NCBI RefSeq assembly: GCF_000367945.1
Contig: NZ_KB849179.1
Coordinates: forward strand, 1,435,459-1,499,458
Direction: 5' to 3'
Source of the DNA: Acinetobacter proteolyticus
GTDB taxonomy: Bacteria; Pseudomonadota; Gammaproteobacteria; Pseudomonadales; Moraxellaceae
DNA: 64,000 nt
Below the pieces are notes generated by a model. The model did not search any database and was not told the origin of the DNA. It was given only the letters and a program-made list of their open reading frames with translations. The first letter of the stretch is position 1; every line of letters begins with the position of its first letter. A program made the translations under genes and the position numbers. This document shows positions 30,300 through 40,200 of this stretch, piece after piece.

Positions 30300-31280
30300 G
30301 TGAATAATCTACCTAACCTATCGGATTTAAAGGTTTTTTGCACAGTCGCCAAACGCAAGAGTTTTGTCGATTCAGCTGAGGAGCTGGGTGCTTCACCTGC
30401 ATTTATCAGTAAACGCATCAATATTTTAGAAACCAATCTGAACTGTAAACTGTTCCATCGCAGTACCCGTCATGTCAGTTTGACCGAAGATGGCAAACTG
30501 ATTCTGGATCGGGTCTCCAATATTCTGGATGAATTTGATGAAATCAGCGAGTTGGTGAATAACCCCTTAAGCACGCCCACAGGTCATCTCGACATTGTCA
30601 GCAGCTTTGGTTTTGGCCGTAAACATGTTGCGCCAATTCTGTCTAAATTGATGACCATGTACCCAAAACTGGAAATTCAGTTTGATACCATCGACAATAC
30701 CAAAGACCTGATTCAACACAGCATTGATCTGGATATTCGCATTGGCAATGAAATTGCCCCGAATATGATTGCCAAAAAACTGGTATCGAATTTCCGAATT
30801 TTCTGTGCTGCGCCCAGCTATTTGTTGCAACAAGGCATGCCTGAATGTCTGGAAGATTTACGTAACCATGATTGCCTCACCATTAGTGAACGAGATCAAT
30901 CTTCAGTATTGTGGAAATTACGTCATCCTTCAGAAGATCGATCGGTACATGTCACACCACGTTTTATCTCCAATAATGGCGAGATTATTCACCAGTTGGC
31001 GATTGAGGGACATGGCATTATCTTACGTTCGATTTGGGATGTGGCGGATGAATTGATCAGTGGTCAATTACAGCATATTTTGCCTGAATACTGGCAAGAT
31101 GCCGATGTTTGGGCGGTCTATCCTTCACGTTTAAAAAGCTCATCTAAATTACAGACCTGTATCCTGTTTATTCAAAATGAACTGATCAACCGTTTACAGC
31201 ATATCCAGAACCTAAGCCGTGGTCAGCTGATCCAGCCGATTGAACCGATCAATCCAAATACGGAGAAAGTATTTCTATAA
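30300..31280 (+). CDS. LysR-type regulator divergent from dmlA
   Basis: This 326-residue LysR protein has an N-terminal winged helix (residues about 6-65: LSDLKVFCTVAKRKSFVDSAEELGASPAFISKRINILE) and a periplasmic-binding-protein-like effector domain from about residue 90. The start is a GTG; nearby ATGs are out of frame. It is separated from dmlA by 100 bases and transcribed in the opposite direction, the same layout as dmlR-dmlA in E. coli. I infer control of dmlA and perhaps the carnitine genes, with D-malate or carnitine as signal. Confidence 0.82.
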   Translation: MNNLPNLSDLKVFCTVAKRKSFVDSAEELGASPAFISKRINILETNLNCKLFHRSTRHVSLTEDGKLILDRVSNILDEFDEISELVNNPLSTPTGHLDIVSSFGFGRKHVAPILSKLMTMYPKLEIQFDTIDNTKDLIQHSIDLDIRIGNEIAPNMIAKKLVSNFRIFCAAPSYLLQQGMPECLEDLRNHDCLTISERDQSSVLWKLRHPSEDRSVHVTPRFISNNGEIIHQLAIEGHGIILRSIWDVADELISGQLQHILPEYWQDADVWAVYPSRLKSSSKLQTCILFIQNELINRLQHIQNLSRGQLIQPIEPINPNTEKVFL

Positions 31281-31355
31281 TCGCGCTAAGCTGCCTGCTT
31301 TCTTTTTTCAACCATATCATGCACATTAGCAAGATCATGAATTAACAGGCAGCTT

Positions 31356-32189
31356 ATGAGCACGGCAATATTTGGCCTTATTTTACTTGCAGCGACATGT
31401 CATGCCACATGGAATGCCATTGTAAAAGCGGGTACAAATAAGTTTTTAACCACCGTATTGGTCACTGCATCCGCAGCAGTTTTAGCCGCACTACTGCTGC
31501 CCTTTTTCCCGATACCGCAACGCGAGAGCTGGCCTTATATTTTGGCCTCAACAGCAATACAAATTCTGTATTTTGGTATGGTGGCTAAAATCTATCGTGT
31601 TGCCGATATGGGCCTGACTTATCCCTTAATGCGTGGTACAGCACCACTGATTGTGGCCGTGTTAGGCACTTTGTTATTACATGAACAACTTCAATTCAAT
31701 GCATGGCTAGGCATCATCACCATTTCCATCGGCATTTTATCGATGATTCTGGCTGCGCCCAAAACGGGACGCAAAGGCATTGGTCTGGCCTTGCTCAATG
31801 CTGTGCTGATTGCGGGTTATACCTTACTGGATGGTCATGGCGTTCGCCTTGCAGGATCAGCCATTGCCTATATCCTATGGAGTTTCGTGCTCTCAGGACT
31901 GATCTTTTTTATCTTTGCCCTGAAAATGCAATATCGTCAGATGGGTACGTATTTTCGCCATAATTGGCATTTAGGTTTAATTGGTGGAATCGGCTCATTT
32001 TTCTCTTATGGTTTGGCACTGTGGGCAATGACGCTTGCACCCGTTGCGATTGTTGCCGCACTACGAGAAACCTCGATTTTATTTGCTACGCTGATCTCGA
32101 TCTTTATTCTAAAAGAACGCATCAATGCAGTACGGATTATCTCCTCATGCATCATTTTAATCGGGGCACTGATCTTAAGAACCGCCTAA
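31356..32189 (+). CDS. DMT/EamA-family transporter
   Basis: This is a 277-residue protein with about 10 hydrophobic segments and two EamA-type halves. PLMRGTAPLIVAVLGTLLLHEQL closes the first half and ALRETSILFATLISIFILKERI the second. The family exports or imports small metabolites, and the substrate cannot be read from the sequence. It lies 75 bases after the LysR gene on the same strand and could share its transcript. Confidence 0.8.
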   Translation: MSTAIFGLILLAATCHATWNAIVKAGTNKFLTTVLVTASAAVLAALLLPFFPIPQRESWPYILASTAIQILYFGMVAKIYRVADMGLTYPLMRGTAPLIVAVLGTLLLHEQLQFNAWLGIITISIGILSMILAAPKTGRKGIGLALLNAVLIAGYTLLDGHGVRLAGSAIAYILWSFVLSGLIFFIFALKMQYRQMGTYFRHNWHLGLIGGIGSFFSYGLALWAMTLAPVAIVAALRETSILFATLISIFILKERINAVRIISSCIILIGALILRTA

Positions 32190-32191
32190 AC

Positions 32192-32222
32192 AAAAAAGCC
32201 AGTCTATCGTAAACAGACTGGC
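32192..32222. terminator. Terminator shared by converging genes at 32.2 kb
   Basis: GCCAGTCT/AGACTGGC (32198-32222, 9-base loop) is a perfect 8-bp stem. On the minus strand six T follow, so it mainly ends the porin gene; it can also serve the converging transporter gene. Confidence 0.82.
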
Positions 32223-32240
32223 CCATTTTCAACGCCGAAT

Positions 32241-33425
32241 TTAGAAGTAATAACCTAGCGATAAATAGAACAATTTATTCCATTGATTGCTGTCACCTTG
32301 CGCCAATCCATCTGCGCCACTGCCCGTCATTGGGTCATTGCGACTCCAGATATATTCCCCCTGTATACCGACTTTTTTATAGTTAAAATATAGACCTGCG
32401 ATTAAGCGATCCGAATCTTGATAGCCTGATTCATCTTTATAAAAACGGCTATACGAGACATAAGGTTTAATATTTTCTAACTGATGAAAAGGCTTGGCAA
32501 AGGTGTAGTTAATCTCATTGGCCATATATTTACCTTTGTTGGCCACTTGATAAGGATAGTCAAATGCGCCAATGGTCGAACTTTTTGGCAAAAGATCATC
32601 TGCATTTTTAATGTCCTGCTCTCCTGCCAAAAACAACCATTGCCATGCCTGATAATTGGTGGTGCTAAAAATGCTCCATGTACTACGATGCCCATCTTTA
32701 TTGGTTCGGTTATTTTCCAATTCCGAATACCAGTAAGAGCCACCAATTTCCGTGGAGAAATTCTGAGATTGATCTAGTTCAAACTTTCGGGATAAACGCG
32801 TCACCCACATATTCTTTTCATCAATATCGGTGCCTTGGGCCAAATCATCTGCCCGCACAAAGTTACCGCTATAGCGACTGGAATCCTTGGATGTGCCTTT
32901 GTAGTTACCACCATCAGTCGGGTAAAAACCGAGAATGAAGTTATACAGATTGTCCTTAAACTGGTATTTCACCCCAAGGTTTTGAATGTCTTCCAGTCCT
33001 ACGGTATTCAGCAAAGTTTCATAATAACTATTGCCCCAGAGTCGTCCAAAGCCGAAATCAACTGATTGAAAACCGACTGTCAGTCGTTGCTGATCAGAGA
33101 ATTTATAGCCTGCCCAAGCATCTTTTAAAAATAGTGCATCACATAAGCGGTCATACTGGTAGCAACGTACATCCATCGATGCAATCCAGTCTGGGTTTTC
33201 ATAACTCAAGACCGCCTTGATATCGGCCAGTTGCCAGTCATCATTTTTGGAGCCTTCATTGGCTTCGACAATATAATCTTTATGGATATAGCGGGTACGG
33301 ATTGCGCCTGTCAGTTTTAGTTCACCCGCTTGGGTTTTCGGGTCACCTATACTTAAATCGGTGGCCCAGACTGGCGTATTTGCTAAGACACCCATTGAAC
33401 CCAAGAGAAGCAGTGCTTTTTTCAT
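32241..33425 (-). CDS. Outer-membrane porin-like beta-barrel protein
   Basis: A signal peptide (MKKALLLLGSMGVLANTPVWA-TDL) is followed by alternating beta-strand sequence ending in YLSLGYYF, the aromatic C-terminus recognised by the barrel assembly machinery. It has 394 residues, in the range of 14-18 strand porins. Aromatic girdle residues are frequent. I do not recognise a specific subfamily. It converges on the DMT transporter gene and is separately transcribed. Location next to the carnitine genes suggests, but does not show, uptake of a related solute. Confidence 0.75.
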   Translation of the reverse strand: MKKALLLLGSMGVLANTPVWATDLSIGDPKTQAGELKLTGAIRTRYIHKDYIVEANEGSKNDDWQLADIKAVLSYENPDWIASMDVRCYQYDRLCDALFLKDAWAGYKFSDQQRLTVGFQSVDFGFGRLWGNSYYETLLNTVGLEDIQNLGVKYQFKDNLYNFILGFYPTDGGNYKGTSKDSSRYSGNFVRADDLAQGTDIDEKNMWVTRLSRKFELDQSQNFSTEIGGSYWYSELENNRTNKDGHRSTWSIFSTTNYQAWQWLFLAGEQDIKNADDLLPKSSTIGAFDYPYQVANKGKYMANEINYTFAKPFHQLENIKPYVSYSRFYKDESGYQDSDRLIAGLYFNYKKVGIQGEYIWSRNDPMTGSGADGLAQGDSNQWNKLFYLSLGYYF

Positions 33426-33542
33426 TGTTGTACGTCCTTGTTTAACCTCATATGAAAATGAAGAAATTCACGCTGACAAACAATGCTTAAACTATAAAGT
33501 TGGTCTTTACAGAGTGTGTTTAATGGAACAGGATTAGAGATA

Positions 33543-33606
33543 CTGAAGCTATCCGCACGTAAATTAAAAGGTTTAATCTATGCAAAATATAGCTTCAGCT
33601 TTTTTC
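33543..33606. other. Long inverted repeat upstream of the porin gene
   Basis: CTGAAGCTAT (33543-33552) is repeated inverted as ATAGCTTCAG (33589-33598), followed on the plus strand by CTTTTTTC. A small ATTAAA/TTTAAT pair lies within the 36-base loop. On the minus strand it follows the stop of the RDD gene and could end the small-gene row there. Confidence 0.4.
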
Positions 33607-33611
33607 ATGGT

Positions 33612-34559
33612 TTAAAAGTTTACGGTAGAAATCTCTTCTACAACCTTTAATCCTTGCTGCGTTTTTTTAACTGAGTACATATTTAAATCCATTGATGAGG
33701 CTAAGCCAAATTGAAGCCGTGTACTCAAAAGAATTGAAATTTTACTACTGTCATTTATCAACTGTGGCTCAAGTCTTTGTAAATTATCTGCGAACTCTTG
33801 TGCGAAAAAAGAATTTTTAAGTTTTATTGGGTCATTGATCTGTACATCAAATAAAATGAGTTGAGTCTCTGATTCTTCATCTGTTTCTGAAATACGTTTT
33901 ACATGGATAATTTCGGGTTGACTGTCCTTAAACTTGTTAATTTCAACAGTATTATCCCGATCAAATAGGTTGAAAGAAGATATGCCAGTACCTAAACACA
34001 CCAAGGTAATCAATGTTGCAAAAATCTTATGCTTAGGCCACATCTCAGGAACTTGCTGTTCTTGATCATCTTTTTGTAAATTAATCACCATTGAACTCGC
34101 AACGAAGTCATGAAGTGAACGGCGGTTTTGTCGGTTAAAAATATAAAAATAAATAAGCAGAATTTGTAAGCAGACCAATAACAGGTTGAATAGTTCAGAT
34201 AACAGTAAAATCGGAAAATAACCACTTAATGACACGAGGCAGGATGGCGCAAACAGAATTGCTGAACGAAGTAATGATGGGATTACAGCAAGATCTTTCC
34301 CATGTGTATCAGTCACTCTAATTTTTAAAAGCTGTTTGCCAAAAGTTTGTCCAGAATGTAAGTGGCTGTTTAACAAACCAAAATATAAAATAACAAAGGC
34401 ATATCCAATAAAAATAGATATAACTGGAAACGGATACATAAACTCAGAGAGAAGTCGAATCGTACTCCAGCAGAAACCTCCTACCAGTAATAAATCAATA
34501 AGAAAAGCAAATGATCGGCGCCAGAAACCAGCAATATAAAAAAAATTTACAGAAGACAA
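33612..34559 (-). CDS. RDD-family membrane protein
   Basis: The 315-residue protein opens with an RDD domain. FWRRSFAFLIDLLLV carries the Arg/Asp pattern near residues 13-27, then come hydrophobic segments around 30-145 with the second family block TFGKQLLKIRVTDTHGK. A further hydrophobic stretch near 185-200 precedes a soluble C-terminal domain of about 110 residues. The start is a TTG with AAAGGG six bases upstream; no ATG lies before the domain. RDD proteins are poorly understood, and some transport ions. It follows the lipoprotein genes of the Rhs island on the same strand. Confidence 0.78.
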   Translation of the reverse strand: MSSVNFFYIAGFWRRSFAFLIDLLLVGGFCWSTIRLLSEFMYPFPVISIFIGYAFVILYFGLLNSHLHSGQTFGKQLLKIRVTDTHGKDLAVIPSLLRSAILFAPSCLVSLSGYFPILLLSELFNLLLVCLQILLIYFYIFNRQNRRSLHDFVASSMVINLQKDDQEQQVPEMWPKHKIFATLITLVCLGTGISSFNLFDRDNTVEINKFKDSQPEIIHVKRISETDEESETQLILFDVQINDPIKLKNSFFAQEFADNLQRLEPQLINDSSKISILLSTRLQFGLASSMDLNMYSVKKTQQGLKVVEEISTVNF

Positions 34560-34648
34560 AACATACCCTTTATATTTAATTAAAAATTTATAACTTTAGC
34601 TATCAAACTAAAATTTCAAGATTATATAAGAAATCCTAATAAAATACA

Positions 34649-35098
34649 TTAATGAAGCATCTCACCCAAGGCTTTTATATTCAACCACTCTTCATCTTTA
34701 TATTTCATTTTAGCCAATAACTTTTGATCACTGATTTTTCGTTTATACTGTTTATATATATTAATATTATTTTTATTCAAAAATTCAACATACTCACCAC
34801 CATTTTCATTGCGATGGAATTCAGCAAAAAACAAAACTGTATAAAAATCTTGTTTTTGAGTATCATTCAAATCCTCTAGCAACACATCTACGTGATTATA
34901 GAACTCAGTATAAGTTAGGTTTCCACAAAAAGTTTTACCCTCTATACGGCTGATCGCTTTTTGCACACCTAAATCTTTACTTAGTTCCAGCACTCTCTGA
35001 TTAAAGCGATGTACACACGTTTTTTCCTCAAGTAAAGAACAACTTAAAAGAGGTACTACTATTAAAGAAATGAGTAATTTCTTAAAGTGATTTGTCAT
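34649..35098 (-). CDS. Hypothetical lipoprotein of the Rhs island
   Basis: The 149-residue product starts MTNHFKKLLISLIVVPLLSC, a lipoprotein signal with the lipid cysteine at position 20. A longer start at 35137 would bury the signal in extra charged residues. The mature part is charged, helical in look, with cysteines in the first third (EKTCVHRF, KTFCGNLTY). I do not recognise a family. It differs from the three related lipoproteins upstream, but shares their low GC and orientation, so it may be another immunity-type or accessory gene. Confidence 0.6.
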   Translation of the reverse strand: MTNHFKKLLISLIVVPLLSCSLLEEKTCVHRFNQRVLELSKDLGVQKAISRIEGKTFCGNLTYTEFYNHVDVLLEDLNDTQKQDFYTVLFFAEFHRNENGGEYVEFLNKNNINIYKQYKRKISDQKLLAKMKYKDEEWLNIKALGEMLH

Positions 35099-35152
35099 TT
35101 CCTTCTTACCCATAAATCTTTTATAAAATAAATTCAAAAATCCGTATCATAT

Positions 35153-35623
35153 TTAACTTTTACTTCTCAAATAACATTCATTAAAAGTACCATTAGCAGT
35201 ATGTCTAAAAAAAATATTCCAATTCTTTTCAAGCTGTTTACCAATATCTCCTCGGCCTAGTTCGTTGTTATCGACAAGAACTTGTGGAGGAATTATTTCT
35301 AATTGGCGAGAACCTTGGCAAAATATATAGCCTTCATTAATTTTTGATCTAAAAAACCAACCTTTTTCAGGTAGTATCTGATCTTTGTAGAATTCAAACT
35401 GTTCTATACTTAAATTTCTAGCACTAATTTTATAAACAACGTCATTTGAAGAAAATGATTGATAACTTCTTTCTCTTTCTAGCTTATCTCCAAAAATATC
35501 TTTAGCCTCTCTTTTCAACTCTATATTAATTGGATGATTACTTCTTCCAATCTCTAGATTTTCATCTTGTGCACAGGAAGTTAAAAGTATGACAATTAAA
35601 AAATATTGATATATATTTTTCAT
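35153..35623 (-). CDS. Lipoprotein, paralogue 3 of the putative immunity family
   Basis: I take the ATG at 35623, giving MKNIYQYFLIVILLTSC with a lipobox and the lipid cysteine at 17. The mature domain shares a pattern with its neighbour at 35673: GW-FF--K-NE-YIFC-G-RQLEII-P-V, then G--G-QL---W-I-F and a C-terminal cysteine. The low GC and location downstream of an Rhs toxin suggest an orphan or duplicate immunity protein guarding the periplasm. Function is inferred from context only. Confidence 0.65.
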   Translation of the reverse strand: MKNIYQYFLIVILLTSCAQDENLEIGRSNHPINIELKREAKDIFGDKLERERSYQSFSSNDVVYKISARNLSIEQFEFYKDQILPEKGWFFRSKINEGYIFCQGSRQLEIIPPQVLVDNNELGRGDIGKQLEKNWNIFFRHTANGTFNECYLRSKS

Positions 35624-35672
35624 TATATAAACACACACTTTGCTAAAAAATTAAAATATTTAAATTCAAACA

Positions 35673-36128
35673 TTATTTCTTGTAGTCATAACAAACATAG
35701 CGCTTTGTATTATTTGGTGACATAAATATAACATGCCAAAAATTATCCAACTGCATACCAGCAGAACCTTCAACCAAAACTGTATTTTTAGAAATAACTC
35801 TAGGGGATATTATCTCTAATTGTCTTTCCCCATCACAAAAAATATAACTTTCATTATACTTTTTATAGAAAGACCATCCCATTTTTTTTAAATCTTTACT
35901 CTCTTCTTTCATAAAAAAATTAATATCAAATTTATCTGCTTTAATTTTATATGCCACAGTGTTATCAGTATATGAAGAATAAGTACTTAAGTCTTCAACA
36001 GTACCATTAAATAAAACTTTTGCCTCATCAACAAATCTTTGATTAACCTGATCTAAATAAGGATTTTCTGCCACCTTCTTATCACATCCGATTAAAAAGA
36101 ATGAGAGGGTTAAAACAATTTTTTTCAT
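35673..36128 (-). CDS. Lipoprotein, paralogue 2 of the putative immunity family
   Basis: The 151-residue product starts MKKIVLTLSFFLIGC with the lipid cysteine at 15. GAGGTGA lies about 11 bases before the ATG. The mature part matches paralogue 3 closely in the YIFCDGERQLEIISPRV block and in the closing QLDNFWHVIF stretch. Two cysteines (in the FCDG block and in YVCYD near the end) are kept in the family and could form a disulfide in the periplasm. It is probably an immunity duplicate. Confidence 0.68.
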   Translation of the reverse strand: MKKIVLTLSFFLIGCDKKVAENPYLDQVNQRFVDEAKVLFNGTVEDLSTYSSYTDNTVAYKIKADKFDINFFMKEESKDLKKMGWSFYKKYNESYIFCDGERQLEIISPRVISKNTVLVEGSAGMQLDNFWHVIFMSPNNTKRYVCYDYKK

Positions 36129-36243
36129 AAATTATTACTCACCTCTTGTTCCAACCAGTTACAAAATAACATTGTATAAAAATTAGTTAAAACAATGCAA
36201 AACAACACTTTACTCTGAGTAAAATTAAAAAAATAAGCTCAAA

Positions 36244-36555
36244 TTATTTTTTAAGCTTATACCCACAATTCGTACACTTTTTAGTATAAATACTAAATCC
36301 AAGATTAGATAAACTACCTTCTTTTTTAAAAAAACTTTCATTACAATTTGGACAAATATTTTCATCAAAAATTAATATTTTTAATATATACATACTATAT
36401 ATAGCCACAATAAAAAAACCTAGGAACACTAAAACATTGAGATCAAACTCACTACCAATCACTGTAAAAAATGCAAGTATTGTTATAGAAAAAAACTGGT
36501 AAGCAACAACTTTTTTGGCTACACCTCTTAGTCTTTCATTAACATTCCCATTCAT
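36244..36555 (-). CDS. Small membrane protein with a C-terminal zinc ribbon
   Basis: This 103-residue protein has two hydrophobic segments (about 17-33 and 38-58) followed by a cytoplasmic four-cysteine ribbon: CPNCNESFF and CTNCGYKLKK. GGGG precedes the ATG. I do not recognise a named family. It sits between two lipoprotein paralogues, shares their AT-rich base use, and may be part of the island or a passenger. Confidence 0.6.
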   Translation of the reverse strand: MNGNVNERLRGVAKKVVAYQFFSITILAFFTVIGSEFDLNVLVFLGFFIVAIYSMYILKILIFDENICPNCNESFFKKEGSLSNLGFSIYTKKCTNCGYKLKK

Positions 36556-36784
36556 TGTTTTTTGCCCCAGTATTAATTAATTTAATAAACGTAAAGCAAG
36601 GAGTTGTACCTCCTACAAAATACATAAACACTTCACAAACTTCCTTTAAAGGAATAACACCACATCCAATTAAAAAATAAAATTACATACAATATAAAAG
36701 CTCAACTCCCAATTTAATAAAAAATTTATTTTACTACACTCATATCATCTGGTTTTCTGGGAGTGGCAAAATGAACTATAAAAA
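36556..36784. other. AT-rich gap between the cognate lipoprotein gene and the rest of the row
   Basis: These 229 bases hold no credible frame or strong hairpin. The break suggests that the genes to the left were acquired or duplicated separately from the toxin-immunity pair. Confidence 0.35.
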
Positions 36785-37231
36785 TTATCTCTCACAACTA
36801 TTCACACCATTTTTGTTATAGTACAACCCTATATTCCAAGAGTTTATATCCTCATAAGTAATTTCCTCACCTTTCTTGTTTCTCTCAATCAAATCATTAG
36901 GATACAAAATCCCAATAAGCTGATAATTGCCAAGACAATACAAGGTATAGTTTTCCGAACTTTCCATTTCAACCCACCCATCTGATTTTATTTTATTTTT
37001 TATCTCATCCATTTCTACATTTGATAATTTTTTCTTATCAATTAAAATTGTTCCAGCATGATTTCCAGGACGTCTAATAGATGACTCAAAAATAGGATCA
37101 TAAGATTCAAAATACTTAGATATGATATCTTCAAAATTAATCATTTCACTTTTTTGTTCAGTTTCATTCACATGTGTACATGCAAATGAAAAAAAACAAA
37201 CAAATAATATAATAACATTCTTAATATTCAT
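36785..37231 (-). CDS. Putative cognate immunity lipoprotein of the Rhs toxin (paralogue 1)
   Basis: Its ATG at 37231 lies one base beyond the Rhs stop codon, and the likely ribosome site (AGGTTGGG) is inside the last toxin codons, so translation is coupled. The product starts MNIKNVIILFVCFFSFAC with a lipid cysteine at 18. The mature domain has the pattern seen in the two lipoproteins downstream: a GW motif, then Y-L-C-G--QL-G, and a late W-IG-YY with a C-terminal cysteine. Immediate position after a polymorphic toxin is the usual place of an immunity gene. A lipoprotein would protect from a toxin acting in the periplasm or at the membrane. Confidence 0.7.
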   Translation of the reverse strand: MNIKNVIILFVCFFSFACTHVNETEQKSEMINFEDIISKYFESYDPIFESSIRRPGNHAGTILIDKKKLSNVEMDEIKNKIKSDGWVEMESSENYTLYCLGNYQLIGILYPNDLIERNKKGEEITYEDINSWNIGLYYNKNGVNSCER

Positions 37232-37232
37232 A

Positions 37233-40200
37233 TTAATTACCCAACCTTTCTTTTGCCTTATCATATTCTTTATTAATATTAACTGATTTCTGGTTTATAG
37301 AAATACCACCATCCCAACCAACAGTTTGTGAATTTAATCCAATTTCAATTGCCTTTGGTGTCGTAATATCAAACCAATCTTCATTTACCGGATTAGATAC
37401 TCCAACCCGTACATTTCGAAGAGTCACACCTGCTCCACCAGCCAAACCATCTAAGAATGAATCTGTAGCATCTGCCACAGATAAACCTTTAGTTTTATTA
37501 AAAATATAACCTAAGCTACAATTCCCACCTAGTGAGTCTGATAGTTTTTTTATACTTACTGAATTATTATTTACACCTGTATATTTTTTATTCTCCACAA
37601 AAGGTGCTGAATCCAACCCTTTTCCTATATATGACTGACCATTATATAAGTTTATCGTAACTGCGCCCGTTAAAGTTGTAGCAGATCCAGAACAAACTAA
37701 GTAATCAGGCCTTCTGCAGGCTCCCGCTGTTTGACATAATAGTACTGTAAAAGATATAGTGGAACTAGCTCTTTTATATGCACTTTTCCCTATTGATATT
37801 GCTTCATCATATAGAATTTCAGCTCCACCTTTTACATAAGGGTATAAATATTTAGCTCCTGTTTTTATATTAGTACCCACTATCTGAGCACCATTTAAAA
37901 TTTCATCACTCGTTTTCTTGATTTGCCCCCCTATTAATACAGCACCACTAGCAGCTGAAGTCATATTTTTCACTGCCAAATCAAATGGTTTATTTAATAG
38001 CTCTCTTTCACTTTTTGTAATCCATTCATTACTCTTATAATTTTCATTTTCACTCAACCCAAAAACATCTATATTTTTCAAAGGATTCATAACATATGCA
38101 AAAATATTAATTCCACCTGATAGTCCTATCGGATCTTTACTCATATACCTTGCACTATACGGCTCATAATAACGATAACGGTTATAATGCAGTCCTGTTT
38201 CATTATCGTAATACTGACCTTGGAATCTAAGATTACTCTGCTCAAATGGATTGTCCTTATTTAGCATTTGAATCTCGAGCGCAGTCCCCCACGTATCCTG
38301 AGTAATTTCCCAAACACATTCACCTGTGGCATTACTCAGTGTTTGCGGTGTTCCCACCTGATCACAATGATAAAAAACAGTTTGCTCTAAAGCCATACGG
38401 TTCTTACGTGTATCGCTACTCCAGATCGGATCTTTATAAACCGAATAAGGCTTGTTGAGATATTCACTATAATCAGGTGTTTCTATCAGTTGAATAAAAC
38501 CCTGATACCCTGCCTGCATTAAAGGTACAAAGCTGTCAGGCTCATAAACATAATGTTTGGTATAGCTATTCTCGGGATGGTTCGAATTTTGGCTAGATTC
38601 CCAAATCATCAAATCACCATCCCAACCAAATAAAGTGAAATCTTGATTTGATGATTTCTTATATAAACGACGTCCAAAGACATCATAACCATACTGAGTC
38701 ACTTTTCCATTCAAGTTACTTTGAATCAAACGGTTATGATTGTCCCAAGTCAGTTTTAAAACCTTGCCATTTTGCGTGGTTTCAATCACATTGCCTTGTA
38801 CATCATATTGATAATGCTTGCCTTGATACTGCTTGATTAAATTGTTTTTGGCATGTGTTGTCTGGTTGATTGGGTCAATCAGATTCCCCGCTGGATCGAA
38901 CTTAAAACTCTCGTTTTTATGCTGACTCTGGGTTGAAATCAAACGTCCAATCGGATCATATTGATAATTAAGCTGTCCTAAACGACTGTCTTCAACTTGG
39001 GTGAGCAAATAGTTTTTATCGTATTGATAATGTCTATGCGCTTGGTAACGGAGTCGATCTGATGTTTCTTGCTCAGGCTCAATCTGTTGAGAAATCAGTA
39101 GTCCGACATCATTATAATGCTTGGTTTGCATCAAACCATTTGCCAAGAAACGTACCGTTTCACGATGCAAATCATCACGCTGGAAAGAAACAACATCCTG
39201 TTGGTTAAACGCAATTCCGTAGATATGTCCTGAACCATAGCTCAGATTGGTCTGTTGCTGTCCGTCTGGACGAATGGTTTTAACCAGATGACCCAGTTCA
39301 TCATATTCATAACGCAGTACAGCCGTTAGATTCAACATCTTATAATGCTGGTGTTCACGCACCAATTGTCCAAGCTGATTACGATACAGTTGAACCTGAC
39401 TTTCTGCATTACTGGCTGAGCTTAATTGTTGATTTAAATTATATTCAAATTGCTCTATCTGGCTTTGGTGAGTATGCAGATGCGTATATGTTTTAGAAGC
39501 AATCTGTCCATCATCATGATAGCTAAATTCGGTCAGAATATTGGGTTGGCGAATCTGGAACAATAGACCATTTTCACTATAGCTATAGTGCTTTTCCTCA
39601 CCATCAAAGGCTTGTTCACTGACCAACTGACCAAACTTGTTATAGTTAAACTGGTATTCAGCCCGATTTTGGTTAATAAGCTTTTGGATACGGCCCTGCT
39701 TATCCCATTGATAGCCCACACGGTGCTGATTGGCATCAATGCGTTGTTCTAACAGGCCGACAGTATTGTATTGATATTGAGTGGTTAAGCCGTTGGTATC
39801 GGTGTGATTAAGCAGGCGACCTTCTTGATCATGCTCAAATAGCTCTTTCAAGCCATCTGGATATACGATGGCTTGAAGCTGACCTTTATCTTTGCCTTGC
39901 ATGCTATACAGATATTGAACTTTCTGTTCATTCGCCGCTTGTTGGGCACTTAGATCACCTTCTTCATCATATTCCCATGTACTGCTTTTGCCTGAACAAT
40001 CGGTATAAGACAGCATTTGCCCTTGATCATTGTACTGGATTTTCTTGATACCTCCTTTGGCATCAACCACTTCCACCACCTGATTATTGCTGTTGTATTT
40101 ATATTGAGTGACATGACCTAAAGGATTAATCTCTTTGCTGACATTACCCTGTGTATCATATTCACGTTTCCAGATATTACCTTCTGGATCTTTGGTCTCG

